From the NCBI RefSeq assembly GCF_010731775.1, contig NZ_AP022590.1, positions 3,410,001-3,474,000 of the forward strand: a stretch of 64,000 bases of DNA. The letters are read 5' to 3'. Positions 10,429 to 20,123 of this stretch are shown here, in pieces. Each line of letters begins with the position of its first letter. Positions within the stretch are counted from its first letter, which is position 1. The notes below the pieces were generated by a model that was not told the DNA's origin, made no database searches, and worked only from the letters and a program-made list of their open reading frames with translations. The stretch is from Mycobacterium mantenii. Its GTDB lineage: Bacteria > Actinomycetota > Actinomycetes > Mycobacteriales > Mycobacteriaceae. The translations under genes were made by a program, and so were the position numbers.

Positions 10429-10848
10429 CTAGACCCTTCTGCGCTTCGGCGGGCGGCAGCCATTGTGCGGCTGGGGGGTGACGTCGGAGATCGCCCCGAC
10501 CTCCAGGCCGGCGGCCTGCAGCGACCGGATCGCGGTCTCCCGGCCCGAACCCGGGCCCTTCACGAAGACGTCGACCTTCTTGACGCCGTGTTCCTGCGCC
10601 TTGCGCGCGGCGTTCTCGGCGGCCAGCTGGGCCGCGAACGGGGTCGACTTCCGGGAGCCCTTGAACCCGACGTGCCCCGACGACGCCCAGGCGATGACGT
10701 TGCCCTGGGGGTCGGTGATCGTCACGATCGTGTTGTTGAACGTGCTCTTGATGTGGGCGGCACCGTGCGGGATGTTCTTCTTTTCCCGCCGGCGGGTCTT
10801 CTGACCCTTCTTGGGCGCCGCCGCGCCTGCCTTCTTTGCTGGTGGCAT
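10429..10848 (-). CDS. rpsK: 30S ribosomal protein S11
   Basis: S11 lies on the 30S platform and contacts mRNA near the E site. The 139-residue product has a Lys/Ala-rich N-terminus, the core beginning with [19 protein letters not shown], and the conserved end [13 protein letters not shown]. It lies 6 bases after rpsM in the alpha operon. Confidence 0.99.
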   Translation of the reverse strand: MPPAKKAGAAAPKKGQKTRRREKKNIPHGAAHIKSTFNNTIVTITDPQGNVIAWASSGHVGFKGSRKSTPFAAQLAAENAARKAQEHGVKKVDVFVKGPGSGRETAIRSLQAAGLEVGAISDVTPQPHNGCRPPKRRRV

Positions 10849-10854
10849 CGGGGG

Positions 10855-11229
10855 TTACCTGGCCTTCTTCTTGCCGGCGATGGTGCGCTTGGGGCCCTTG
10901 CGGGTGCGCGCATTGGTCTTGGTCCGCTGGCCGCGCACCGGCAGGCCGCGGCGGTGCCGCAGGCCCTGGTAGCAGCCGATCTCGATCTTGCGGCGGATGT
11001 CGGCCTGCGTTTCGCGGCGGAGGTCACCCTCCACCTTGAGGTTCGCCTCGATGTAGTCACGCAGGTGGGTCAGCTGGTCATCGGTCAGGTCCCGGGTGCG
11101 CAGGTTCTTGTCGATGCCGGTTGCTGCCAGGATCTCGTTCGACCGGGTGCGGCCGACGCCGAAGATGTAGGTCAGCGCGATCTCCATCCGCTTGTCACGC
11201 GGAAGATCGACGCCTACTAATCGAGCCAT
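10855..11229 (-). CDS. rpsM: 30S ribosomal protein S13
   Basis: S13 is in the head of the small subunit and contacts L5 across the subunit bridge. The 124 residues start [14 protein letters not shown], carry the helix-turn region ([14 protein letters not shown]) and end in a Lys/Arg-rich tail ([14 protein letters not shown]). It is preceded by a 179-base spacer after rpmJ that contains a hairpin. Confidence 0.99.
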   Translation of the reverse strand: MARLVGVDLPRDKRMEIALTYIFGVGRTRSNEILAATGIDKNLRTRDLTDDQLTHLRDYIEANLKVEGDLRRETQADIRRKIEIGCYQGLRHRRGLPVRGQRTKTNARTRKGPKRTIAGKKKAR

Positions 11230-11327
11230 AGGTGGCGTTTCCTCTTTTTCTAGGCGGAGGTCTGATCCCAGCCCGTTCCCGGCCCCTGATGGGTTTTACC
11301 GGGGCCCGGCCTCCGACCGGGCGTGGA

Positions 11328-11346
11328 TGAGCGGCCTATCCGCTCA
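11328..11346 (-). other. Hairpin in the rpmJ-rpsM spacer
   Basis: TGAGCGG and CCGCTCA form a perfect 7-bp stem with a 5-base loop in the 179-base rpmJ-rpsM spacer. A neighbouring imperfect GC-rich inverted repeat (about 11280-11311) surrounds GGGTTTTACC. The spacer is unusually long for this operon, and leader-type RNA structure for rpsM is possible. Confidence 0.4.
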
Positions 11347-11408
11347 CTGGTGCTGGGAGGTCTGCATTCAGTTGTGTTGGTACTGCGGGACGCCGAAGCG
11401 GTTAAGGA

Positions 11409-11522
11409 CTAGCCCTGGCGCTGCTTGTGGCGCGGATCGGAGCAGATCACCATGACCCGCCCATGCCGACGGATCACCCTGCACTTGTCACAGATTGGCT
11501 TGACGCTCGGGTTCACCTTCAC
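11409..11522 (-). CDS. rpmJ: 50S ribosomal protein L36
   Basis: Small zinc-ribbon protein of the large subunit, 37 residues. I read it directly from the minus strand: GTG start at 11522 ([10 protein letters not shown]), ending at TAG 11409-11411. The zinc ligands are present (CDKC, then a Cys and His in [10 protein letters not shown]), so it is the zinc-containing form. It lies between infA and rpsM as in other mycobacteria. Confidence 0.97.
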
Positions 11523-11573
11523 GGCTGTTCGATCCTGTTCTGTCTATTCGTAGGTTGGTGGAGATCAGGCGCT

Positions 11574-11795
11574 TTACTTGTACCGGTACACAATGCGGCC
11601 GCGGGACAGGTCGTAGGGAGACAACTCCACCACTACCCGGTCCTCGGGCAGGATGCGGATGTAGTGCTGCCGCATCTTGCCGCTGATGTGGGCAAGCACC
11701 TTGTGACCGTTTTCCAGCTCAATGCGGAACATCGCATTGGGCAGGGGCTCGACCACCCGGCCTTCCACCTCGATGGCGCCGTCCTTCTTGGCCAT
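11574..11795 (-). CDS. infA: Translation initiation factor IF-1
   Basis: IF-1 binds the ribosomal A site during initiation. The 73-residue OB-fold product shows the full family pattern ([38 protein letters not shown], [13 protein letters not shown]). It is the first gene of the alpha operon here, and its promoter must lie in the 244-base intergenic region 11796-12039. That region also holds an 11-base palindrome (AGGAAATTCCT, 11880-11890). Confidence 0.99.
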
Positions 11796-12039
11796 AACTA
11801 AATTAGAATCCTCGTCGTATAGTTTCGTTCGCGCCTAGTCGACGCGACAGTGCACCGACTTGGAACGTGAGCCGGTGACAGGAAATTCCTAAGACTTGGC
11901 ACACAAAAAGTCGGCGCGGATGTCGCACCGTTGTTCCACAATACCCGGTTATTCCGCTCCACCAAAATCGCTGCGGGCGGAACGCGGCCGGTCTCCTCGA
12001 CCCCCCACAGGGCCGCTGACGAGCGCATACTTAACGCCG

Positions 12040-13719
12040 ATGACGAATCCCGATGCTCCCGGCGCGGCGCAGTCCCGAAAGCCCGTGATGTTGACCGTCG
12101 ACGATGATCCCTCGGTTTCCCGGGCCGTGGCCCGGGACCTGCGTCGCCACTACGGCGAGGACCACCGGATCGTGCGCGCAGAATCCGGACCCGACGCCCT
12201 GGGCACGCTCAAGGAGCTCAAACTGCGCGGCGAGACCGTCGCGCTGCTCATCGCCGACTACCGGATGCCGCAGATGAGCGGCATCGAGTTCCTCGAACAG
12301 GCGATGGACCTGTATCCGGCGGCCCGGCGTGTGCTGCTGACCGCGTACGCCGACACGCACGCCGCCATCGACGCCATCAACGTCGTCGACCTGGACCACT
12401 ACCTGCTCAAACCGTGGGATCCCCCGGAGGAGAAGTTCTACCCGGTCATCGACGGGTTGCTGGACGCCTGGCGGGCCGCACCCGAGCACCCCATCCCGCA
12501 CACCAAGGTGATCGGTCACCGCTGGTCGGCGCGGTCCTGGCAGGTCCGCGACTTCTTGGCCCGCAACGGCCTCTACTACACGTGGTTCATGGCCGACGAA
12601 CCCGCCGGCGAGCGGCTGCTCACCGCGGCCGGTGAGGACGGCAAGCGGCTGCCGGTGGTGGTCACCCAGCGCGGCGACACCCTGGTGGAGCCCACCGACG
12701 CGCAGCTGGCCGAGACGCTGGGCCTGACCACCACGCCGTCGCAGGAGTTCTACGACCTGATCGTGGTCGGCGGCGGGCCCGCCGGCCTGGCCGCAGCCGT
12801 GTACGGCGCCTCCGAGGGGCTGCGCACCGTGCTCATCGAGCACACCGCCACCGGCGGTCAGGCCGGGCAGAGCTCGCGCATCGAGAACTATCTGGGCTTC
12901 CCGGACGGGGTGTCGGGCGGTCAGCTGGCCGACCGCGCCCGGCGGCAGGCGGAGAAGTTCGGCGCCGAGCTGATCACCGCCCGCAAGGCCACCGCCCTCG
13001 AGGTGAACGGATCCAAGCGCACCGTGCGGTTCGCCGACGGCGGCTCGATCGACGCGCACGCGGTCATCCTGGCCACCGGAGTCTCCTACCGCCAGCTGCA
13101 GGCCGAGGGCTGCACGGAGCTGACCGGCTGCGGCATCTACTACGGGGCGGCCATCTCGGTCGCCTCGGAGTGCGAAGACGAAGAGGTTTACGTGATCGGC
13201 GGCGCCAACTCGGCCGGCCAGGCCGCCATGTACCTGTCGCGGACGGCCAAGTCGGTCAACATCGTGGTGCGCGCGCCGTCGCTGGAGGCCTCGATGTCCT
13301 ACTACCTCATCCAGCAGATCGAGGCGAACCCCAAGATCAACGTGCTGACCTGTACCGAGGTGCAGCGCGCCACCGGTGACGGCCACCTCGAGCAGCTGCG
13401 GTTGGTGAACAACCGGACCGGCCAAACCGAGGACGTCACCTGCGGCCGAATGTTCATCTTCATCGGCGCCGCCCCGCGCACCGACTGGCTCGACGGCGTG
13501 CTGGCCCGCGACGACCACGGCTTCATCCTGACCGGCCCGGACCTGCGCAACGTGTGCGGCTGGACACTCGAGCGTCCGCCGCATCACCTGGAAACCAGCG
13601 TGCCCGGGGTGTTCGCCACCGGCGACGTCCGCTCCACGTCGGCCAAACGCGTCGCCGCCGCCGTCGGCGAGGGGTCGATGGCGGTCATGTTGGTCCACCG
13701 CTACCTGGCCGAATCATGA
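12040..13719 (+). CDS. Receiver domain fused to thioredoxin-reductase-like flavoprotein
   Basis: A 559-residue three-part fusion. Residues about 15-135 are a response-regulator receiver: acidic DDD at 21-23, phospho-acceptor Asp73 in IADYRMPQ, Thr101 and Lys124. Residues about 155-230 look like a glutaredoxin/thioredoxin fold with no cysteines (WSARS where CxxC would be). Residues about 238-556 form a thioredoxin-reductase-type FAD/NAD(P)H module (GGGPAG at 244-249, GGQAGQSSRIENYLGFP, and a C-terminal GVFATGD). The usual CATC active site is replaced by GAAI at about 369-372, so disulfide reduction in the normal way is unlikely. The stop overlaps the next gene, a histidine kinase (ATGA), which makes that kinase the likely partner. 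Confidence 0.88.
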   Translation: MTNPDAPGAAQSRKPVMLTVDDDPSVSRAVARDLRRHYGEDHRIVRAESGPDALGTLKELKLRGETVALLIADYRMPQMSGIEFLEQAMDLYPAARRVLLTAYADTHAAIDAINVVDLDHYLLKPWDPPEEKFYPVIDGLLDAWRAAPEHPIPHTKVIGHRWSARSWQVRDFLARNGLYYTWFMADEPAGERLLTAAGEDGKRLPVVVTQRGDTLVEPTDAQLAETLGLTTTPSQEFYDLIVVGGGPAGLAAAVYGASEGLRTVLIEHTATGGQAGQSSRIENYLGFPDGVSGGQLADRARRQAEKFGAELITARKATALEVNGSKRTVRFADGGSIDAHAVILATGVSYRQLQAEGCTELTGCGIYYGAAISVASECEDEEVYVIGGANSAGQAAMYLSRTAKSVNIVVRAPSLEASMSYYLIQQIEANPKINVLTCTEVQRATGDGHLEQLRLVNNRTGQTEDVTCGRMFIFIGAAPRTDWLDGVLARDDHGFILTGPDLRNVCGWTLERPPHHLETSVPGVFATGDVRSTSAKRVAAAVGEGSMAVMLVHRYLAES

Positions 13720-15257
13720 CCATCGACATGCCCTGCGAGCCCGACGAGCTGCGCAGCCTGTTCCTGTTCGAGGCCCTGACCGACGAACAGCTCGCGGTGC
13801 TGTGCAACCAGGGCCACATCGAGAACTACCAGCCGGGCCCGATCTGCGTCGAAGGCGAACCGGCGACGTGTTTCTATGTGCTGATCGAGGGCGAGCTGAT
13901 GATGTCCAAGCTCTCCGGCGGGCAGGACATCGAAACCAATCGCACCTCGCAGCGCGGCGTGTATTGCGGCGCCTGGCGGGCGTTCACCGGCGGGAAGCAG
14001 AAGAACTACGACGCCTCGGTGCACGTCACCAGGCCGTCGCGCTTCTTCGTGATGGACGCGCCCGTCTTCGCTCAGTTCATGCGCGACCAGTTCCCGATGG
14101 CGGTGCACCTGCTCGACGGCATCGCCGTCGGCACCGACCGCACCCGCCGGATCATCGACAACCGGGAGAAGCTGCTGGCGCTGGGCCGGCTGTCGGCCGG
14201 GCTGACCCATCAGCTCAACAACCCGGCGGCGGCGATCTCTCGGGCCGCGTCGGATCTGCGCGAGCGGGTGGCCAACATGCGGCACAAGCTGGCGATGCTC
14301 GCCGACGGCACCATCACGCCCGAGGCGCTCAGCGCCCTGGTGCAGCTGCAGGAGCGGGTCGCCGAGCAGGTCGCCAAGTCGGCTGCTCCAGGAGGGGGGC
14401 AGCATTTGAGCGCGCTGGAGACCTCCGACCGTGAGGACGCCGTCGGCGACTGGCTGGAGGACCACGGTATCGAGGGCGGGTGGGACATCGCCCCGACGTT
14501 CGTCGAGGGCGGCGTCGACACCGATTGGCTGGAGCGGATTTCCGCGGTCAGCGACGAGCTCCCGTCAGCCTCGCTGGAGATGGCGATCCGCTGGATCAAC
14601 TACACCATCGAAAGCGAACTGCTGATGAATCAGATTCTGGAAGCCAGCAAACGGATTTCGGCGCTGGTCGCCGACGCCAAGCAGTATTCGCAAATGGATC
14701 GGGCCCCGTTCCAGGTGGCCAACGTGCACGACCTGCTGTACAGCACACTGGCGATGTTCGCCGACCGGTTGACGAAAGACGCCGGCAAGGACGGCCCGAA
14801 GGACACCCCCGCCATCACCCTGGTCAAGGATTTCGACAAATCACTTCCCGAAATCCCTTGCTATCCAGGCGATCTCAATCAGGTGTGGACCAACGTCATC
14901 GACAACGCGATCGCCGCCATGCGCGATACGGGCGGCACGCTGACCGTGCGCACCTGCCGTTACGGCGACAACATGGCCCGCGTCGAGATCTGCGACACCG
15001 GGCCGGGCATCCCCGCGGACATCCGCGAGCACATCTTCGAGCCGTTCTTCACCACCAAACCTTTCGGCGAGGGCACCGGACTCGGGCTGGACCTCGCCTT
15101 CAACATCGTCGTCAAGAAACATCGCGGCGACCTGCGGGTGGAATCGGTGCCCGGCGACACCCGCTTCATCGTGCTGCTCCCGATGACGGCACCCGCCGCC
15201 GACGTCGCCGTTGCGGACCTCGACGACGTCGACGAAGGTGTGGCGACCGCGGAATAG
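13716..15257 (+). CDS. Sensor histidine kinase with cyclic-nucleotide-binding-like domain
   Basis: 513-residue soluble-looking sensor kinase. Residues about 15-130 form a CRP/cNMP-type beta-roll (LFLFEALTDEQL, GEPATCFYVLIEGELMM). An H-box follows with His165 in GLTHQLNNP. The C-terminal HATPase domain has an N-box (NVIDNAIAAM), a G1 box (DTGPGIP) and a G2 box (GTGLGLDLA). No membrane segment is seen, so the signal should be cytoplasmic, perhaps a nucleotide or small ligand. It is translationally coupled to the preceding receiver-flavoprotein gene, which probably receives the phosphate. Ligand binding cannot be confirmed from sequence alone. Confidence 0.88.
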   Translation: MTIDMPCEPDELRSLFLFEALTDEQLAVLCNQGHIENYQPGPICVEGEPATCFYVLIEGELMMSKLSGGQDIETNRTSQRGVYCGAWRAFTGGKQKNYDASVHVTRPSRFFVMDAPVFAQFMRDQFPMAVHLLDGIAVGTDRTRRIIDNREKLLALGRLSAGLTHQLNNPAAAISRAASDLRERVANMRHKLAMLADGTITPEALSALVQLQERVAEQVAKSAAPGGGQHLSALETSDREDAVGDWLEDHGIEGGWDIAPTFVEGGVDTDWLERISAVSDELPSASLEMAIRWINYTIESELLMNQILEASKRISALVADAKQYSQMDRAPFQVANVHDLLYSTLAMFADRLTKDAGKDGPKDTPAITLVKDFDKSLPEIPCYPGDLNQVWTNVIDNAIAAMRDTGGTLTVRTCRYGDNMARVEICDTGPGIPADIREHIFEPFFTTKPFGEGTGLGLDLAFNIVVKKHRGDLRVESVPGDTRFIVLLPMTAPAADVAVADLDDVDEGVATAE

Positions 15258-15285
15258 CTCTCGCCGGTCGCAGGTTGGGAACACC

Positions 15286-16146
15286 ATGACCGATGCAGCA
15301 AGCAAGCCCGATCTCGGCCGGTTCGGATCATTCGGACGCGGCGTCACACCGCAGCAAGCCAAGGACATCGAGGCGTTGGGCTACGGCGCCGTCTGGGTCG
15401 GCGGTTCACCGCCCGCCGAGCTGGCCTGGGTCGAGCCCCTCCTGGAGGCGACGACGACGTTGCAGGTGGGCACCGGCATCGTCAACATTTGGACCGCACC
15501 CGCCAAGCCGGTGGCCGAGTCGTTCCACCGCATCGACAAGGCCTACCCGGGCCGGTTTCTGCTGGGCATCGGCGTCGGCCACCCAGAGGCCCACACCGAG
15601 TACCGCAAGCCCTACGACGCGCTGGCCGACTACCTGCAGCAGCTCGACGACTACGGGGTGCCCGCCAACCGCCGGGTGGTGGCGGCGCTGGGCCCGCGCG
15701 TCCTCAAGCTGTCCGCGGAGCGCTCGGCCGGGGCACACCCCTACCTGACCACCCCGGAACACACCGCGCGGGCTCGCGAGATCATCGGGCCGTCGGCCTT
15801 CCTGGCACCCGAGCACAAGGCGATCCTGACCACCCCGGACAAGGAAGGGGCCGAGAAGGCCCGGGCGATCGGCCGCAAGGCGCTTGACGTGTATTTCAAT
15901 CTCGCCAATTACCGAAACAACTGGAAGCGGCTGGGTTTCAGCGAGGACGAGGTCACCCGGCCGGGCAGCGACCGGCTGGTCGACGCGGTGGTGGCGTATG
16001 GCACCGTGGACCAGATCGCGGCGCGGCTCAAGGAGCATTTGGACGCCGGCGCCGATCACGTCCCCGTGCAGGTCCTGACAAAGGATGAAAACCTGGTCTC
16101 GGCGCTGGCCGAACTGGCGGGGCCACTGGGGCTCAAGCAGTCCTGA
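15286..16146 (+). CDS. LLM-class F420-dependent oxidoreductase (Rv3463-like), copy 1
   Basis: Luciferase-like TIM-barrel protein of the kind that uses the deazaflavin F420 in mycobacteria; its substrate is unknown. The 286 residues include ALGYGAVWVGG, GTGIVNIWTAP and GRFLLGIGVGHPE, typical of the family. The ATG at 15286 follows AGGTTGGGA. It starts 28 bases after the kinase gene and 23 bases before a paralogue with the same architecture. Orthology to Rv3463 is inferred from position next to rmlB and from the sequence type. Confidence 0.85.
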   Translation: MTDAASKPDLGRFGSFGRGVTPQQAKDIEALGYGAVWVGGSPPAELAWVEPLLEATTTLQVGTGIVNIWTAPAKPVAESFHRIDKAYPGRFLLGIGVGHPEAHTEYRKPYDALADYLQQLDDYGVPANRRVVAALGPRVLKLSAERSAGAHPYLTTPEHTARAREIIGPSAFLAPEHKAILTTPDKEGAEKARAIGRKALDVYFNLANYRNNWKRLGFSEDEVTRPGSDRLVDAVVAYGTVDQIAARLKEHLDAGADHVPVQVLTKDENLVSALAELAGPLGLKQS

Positions 16147-16169
16147 CCCGAACTCGTAGGGGGAGCTGG

Positions 16170-17036
16170 ATGACCGAAGGAGTTTCGCTCAAGCCCGAGC
16201 TCGGCCGGTTCGGGGTGTGGCTGCCCACCCGATCCATCTCCCCCGAATTGGCCGCCGGGATCGAAGGACTGGGCTACGGCGCAGCCTGGATCGGTGGATC
16301 GCCGGACGCCGGGCTGACCTGGGCGGACCCGGCCCTGGCGCGGACGACGTCGCTGCAGCTGGCCACCGGAATCGTCAACATCTGGACCGCACCCGCCGCG
16401 GAAGTCGCCGCATCCTTCCATCGGATCGAATCAGTCCATCCGGGAAGGTTTTTGCTGGGTATCGGGGTGGGTCACCCCGAGCACACCGAGGAATACGTGA
16501 AGCCCTACGACGCGCTGGTTTCCTACCTCGACGAACTCGACGCCGCCCTGGTGCCGACCAGCCGGCGGGTGGTCGCGGCGCTGGGGCCGCGGGTGCTGGG
16601 CCTCGCGGCGCGGCGCAGCGCCGGTGCGCACCCCTATCTGACCACGCCGGAACACACCGCCAAAGCACGCGAATTACTGGGCGGCGCAGTGTATTTGGCG
16701 CCCGAGCACAAGGTGGTGCTCACCACCGACGCGGCGAAGGCCCGCGAGATCGGGCGTCAGACGGTCGACTTCTATCTGGGCCTGAGCAACTACGTGAACA
16801 ACTGGCTGCGGCTGGGGTTCACCGAGGCCGACGTGCGCAAGCCCGGCAGCGACCGGCTGATCGACGCGATCGTCGCCTACGGCACGCCCGAGAACATCGC
16901 GGGGCGGTTGCGTGAACACCTGGATGCCGGAGCCGACCACGTGGCGGTCCAGGTCCTGGGCGGCCACGACGAGGAAACGCTGCTACCTGCGCTGAGTGAA
17001 TTGGCCGGGCCTCTGGGGCTAACTCCCACAAACTGA
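16170..17036 (+). CDS. LLM-class F420-dependent oxidoreductase (Rv3463-like), copy 2
   Basis: Tandem paralogue of the preceding gene, 288 residues with the same landmarks (GLGYGAAWIGG, TGIVNIWTAP, GRFLLGIGVGHPE, AHPYLTTPEHTAKAR). The ATG at 16170 follows a GGGGGAG ribosome site. Only one copy is found at this position in M. tuberculosis, so a local duplication is likely. The cofactor is presumed to be F420; the substrate is unknown. It probably shares a transcript with copy 1. Confidence 0.86.
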   Translation: MTEGVSLKPELGRFGVWLPTRSISPELAAGIEGLGYGAAWIGGSPDAGLTWADPALARTTSLQLATGIVNIWTAPAAEVAASFHRIESVHPGRFLLGIGVGHPEHTEEYVKPYDALVSYLDELDAALVPTSRRVVAALGPRVLGLAARRSAGAHPYLTTPEHTAKARELLGGAVYLAPEHKVVLTTDAAKAREIGRQTVDFYLGLSNYVNNWLRLGFTEADVRKPGSDRLIDAIVAYGTPENIAGRLREHLDAGADHVAVQVLGGHDEETLLPALSELAGPLGLTPTN

Positions 17037-17050
17037 CCGAGCGGCTCGGT

Positions 17051-18058
<1,008 letters not shown>

Positions 18059-18059
18059 C

Positions 18060-18665
18060 GTGGGAGTCCGCGAACTGAAAATCCCCGGCGCGTGGGAGAT
18101 CACCCCTACGGTTCATGGCGATTCGCGCGGCCGCTTCTTTGAATGGCTCACCGACAAGGGATTCAGCTCCTTCGCCGGCCATCGATTGGACGTCCGGCAG
18201 GCCAATTGCTCGGTGTCATCGGCAGGCGTATTGCGCGGCTTGCATTTCGCCCAGGTGCCGCCGAGCCAGGCCAAGTATGTGACCTGCGTTCGTGGTTCGG
18301 TGTTCGACGTCGTCGTCGACATCCGGGTGGGTTCGCCGACGTTCGGTCAGTGGGATTCGGTTCTGCTCGACGACTCCGAGCACCGGACGATCTACATTTC
18401 CGAGGGCCTGGGGCACGGCTTCCTGGCGCTGCAAGACAATTCGACGGTGATGTATTTGTGTTCGGCGGAATACAACCCGCAGCGTGAGCACACCATTTGC
18501 GCGACCGATCCGGCATTGGCCATCGAATGGCCGCTGGTAGATGGGTCGGCGCCTAACTTGTCCGACCGCGATGCCGCGGCGCCCAGCTTCGACGAGGTGC
18601 GAGCGTCCGGCCTATTGCCGACCTGGGACGAGACTCGGGCGTTCGTCGAGGGTTTGCGCGGCTGA
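18060..18665 (+). CDS. rmlC: dTDP-4-dehydrorhamnose 3,5-epimerase
   Basis: Third step of dTDP-L-rhamnose synthesis, a cupin-fold epimerase. The 201-residue product carries the catalytic His in LRGLHFA and the family segments DSRGRFFEWLTD and GHGFLAL. The GTG start at 18060 aligns with the usual mycobacterial N-terminus (RELxxPGAWEI) and lies one base after the rmlB stop. A longer start at 18048 would overlap rmlB. It forms an operon with rmlB. Confidence 0.96.
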   Translation: MGVRELKIPGAWEITPTVHGDSRGRFFEWLTDKGFSSFAGHRLDVRQANCSVSSAGVLRGLHFAQVPPSQAKYVTCVRGSVFDVVVDIRVGSPTFGQWDSVLLDDSEHRTIYISEGLGHGFLALQDNSTVMYLCSAEYNPQREHTICATDPALAIEWPLVDGSAPNLSDRDAAAPSFDEVRASGLLPTWDETRAFVEGLRG

Positions 18666-18869
18666 TCGCGCGCGTAGCCAGAGATTTTCTCGGGCAATGC
18701 AATTGGCTGGACGACCAGCGCCGGGGCCACTCACCCATTGGCGCTCACCGAGCGCGAAAAGGCATTTGCCGCTGACCAGTTTAATTGGACACGTATGCAG
18801 TGAGCTTTGTTTGCGGTCCCCGGACCCGTCGGATACCGTCATGCGGCGCTTTTCTCTGCCCGGTGAGGC

Positions 18870-18875
18870 TAAGAT
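18870..18875 (+). promoter_or_regulatory. -10 box TAAGAT before the leader peptide
   Basis: TAAGAT is followed by 7 bases and the ATG of a 13-codon open frame at 18883, matching the leaderless spacing used elsewhere in the window. Confidence 0.5.
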
Positions 18876-18882
18876 TGCGCCG

Positions 18883-18924
18883 ATGATGCCGACGACGCCC
18901 AGTGCAGGCGGAGGCCGCCGATGA
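18883..18924 (+). CDS. Putative 13-residue leader peptide coupled to acyltransferase 1
   Basis: Short frame MMPTTPSAGGGRR with an ATG placed 7 bases after a TAAGAT -10 box. Its TGA overlaps the ATG of the acyltransferase at 18921 (ATGA). A purine-rich GGCGGAGG inside it could also serve as a ribosome site for the main gene. A similar arrangement precedes the next paralogue. It may be a coupling or regulatory peptide, or a chance frame; this is inference. Confidence 0.4.
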   Translation: MMPTTPSAGGGRR

Positions 18925-20045
18925 AACTGGGGCAGGTTTTCGATCCGCGAAGTAACGCGCTCAACGCATGGCGGTTGGCGCTCGCGGCCGAGGTCATCTT
19001 CTGGCACACCTTCCCGGTTCGGGGTCATCTGCCATCGCTGCGGGCCGTCCTTCAGCTCCTGCTCTGCGTGGGTGTGGACGGGTTCTTTGCGATTTCGGGA
19101 TTCCTCATCACCGCGAGTTGGGTGAGCAATCCGCGGCTGCGGGCTTACCTCGCCGCCCGGGCCCTGCGCATCCTGCCCGGCTTCTACGTCTGCATGATCG
19201 TGACCGCATTCGTGTTCGCCCCGCTCAGCGTGGCGATTCAAGGCGGGTCGGCAACGAAGCTGCTGTTCTCGTTCGCGCCGTTCGAGTACGTCCTGAAAAA
19301 CGCCGCGGTCTTGTGGCTCAAGCCCGACGTCGGTGGCACTCCCCGCGGCATCCCGAATGCGGGCATCTGGAACGCGTCGCTCTGGTCGCTGTTCTGGGAG
19401 GTGATGTGCTATCTGGTAGTCGCCGTGATCGGCGTGGCCGGACTGGCCAACCGCAGGTGGGTCTCCCCGGCGATCTTGGTCGTGGCAGCGATCGGGGCGT
19501 CGATGATGCCGCCCGTCACCTTCCCGGATGTGTTCAATCGGCCAACGGGCAACTTGGGCACCGTCATCGTCTTCATCGCGTGCCGCGCCGCGATCATGTT
19601 CGCGGCCGGGGCGCTGCTCTTTCAGTGGCGAGACGTCATTCCCGCTCGCTGGTCGCTGGTCGCAGTGTGTGTGGTCATCGTGCTGGTGGCCGGCCAGCTG
19701 CCGGATTACCGCGTGGTCGCCGCGGTTCCGCTGGCCTACGCCGTCGTAGTCTCCGGGGCCCTCCTGCACCACAAGCGACTGAGGTTGCGCACGGACCTGT
19801 CCTACGGCATGTACATATACGCGTATCCGACACAGCAGCTGCTGGCCGTGCTCGGGTTGCTCAGCCTCAATCCGTTCGTGTTCTGCCTGACCGTGGCGGT
19901 GGCTACCCTGCCGCTGGCCGCGGCGAGCTGGTTCCTGGTCGAAAAGCCGGCGAGGTCGCTGAAGGCGCGGTTCAGACGAAGGGCTGCCGGCGCCAAAGGG
20001 CAAGCGGCCATGGCGATGCCGCCGGAGGTTCCCGGTGCGGCCTAG
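18921..20045 (+). CDS. Acyltransferase-3 family membrane protein, copy 1
   Basis: Multi-pass inner-membrane O-acyltransferase-like protein (OafA/NodX type), 374 residues. The N-terminal helix has the family His (EVIFWHTFP), then VDGFFAISGFLIT, a WEVMCYL segment, and the C-terminal WFLVEKPA motif. About ten hydrophobic segments are visible. Family members move acetyl or other acyl groups onto surface sugars. Its place next to rmlB-rmlC suggests a cell-envelope glycan target, but the acceptor is unknown. It is the first of three tandem paralogues. Confidence 0.88.
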   Translation: MKLGQVFDPRSNALNAWRLALAAEVIFWHTFPVRGHLPSLRAVLQLLLCVGVDGFFAISGFLITASWVSNPRLRAYLAARALRILPGFYVCMIVTAFVFAPLSVAIQGGSATKLLFSFAPFEYVLKNAAVLWLKPDVGGTPRGIPNAGIWNASLWSLFWEVMCYLVVAVIGVAGLANRRWVSPAILVVAAIGASMMPPVTFPDVFNRPTGNLGTVIVFIACRAAIMFAAGALLFQWRDVIPARWSLVAVCVVIVLVAGQLPDYRVVAAVPLAYAVVVSGALLHHKRLRLRTDLSYGMYIYAYPTQQLLAVLGLLSLNPFVFCLTVAVATLPLAAASWFLVEKPARSLKARFRRRAAGAKGQAAMAMPPEVPGAA

Positions 20046-20107
20046 CGACGGAGTCGCGACCTGATCAAGGCCATCGCCCGCGTCCGCGCCCCTCAGTCTT
20101 CGGCCCG

Positions 20108-20113
20108 TACGAT
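20108..20113 (+). promoter_or_regulatory. -10 box TACGAT before the second leader peptide
   Basis: TACGAT is followed by TGCGCCG, the same heptamer as after the first -10 box (18876-18882), and then by a 9-codon open frame at 20124. Confidence 0.4.
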
Positions 20114-20123
20114 TGCGCCGACG

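Noticed and set aside
12031..13698. Long open frame (555 codons) antisense to the receiver-flavoprotein gene
   Set aside because: It mirrors a strongly recognised gene, reads as low-complexity Gly/Arg/Val/Asp sequence with no family motif, and is explained by high GC at third positions.
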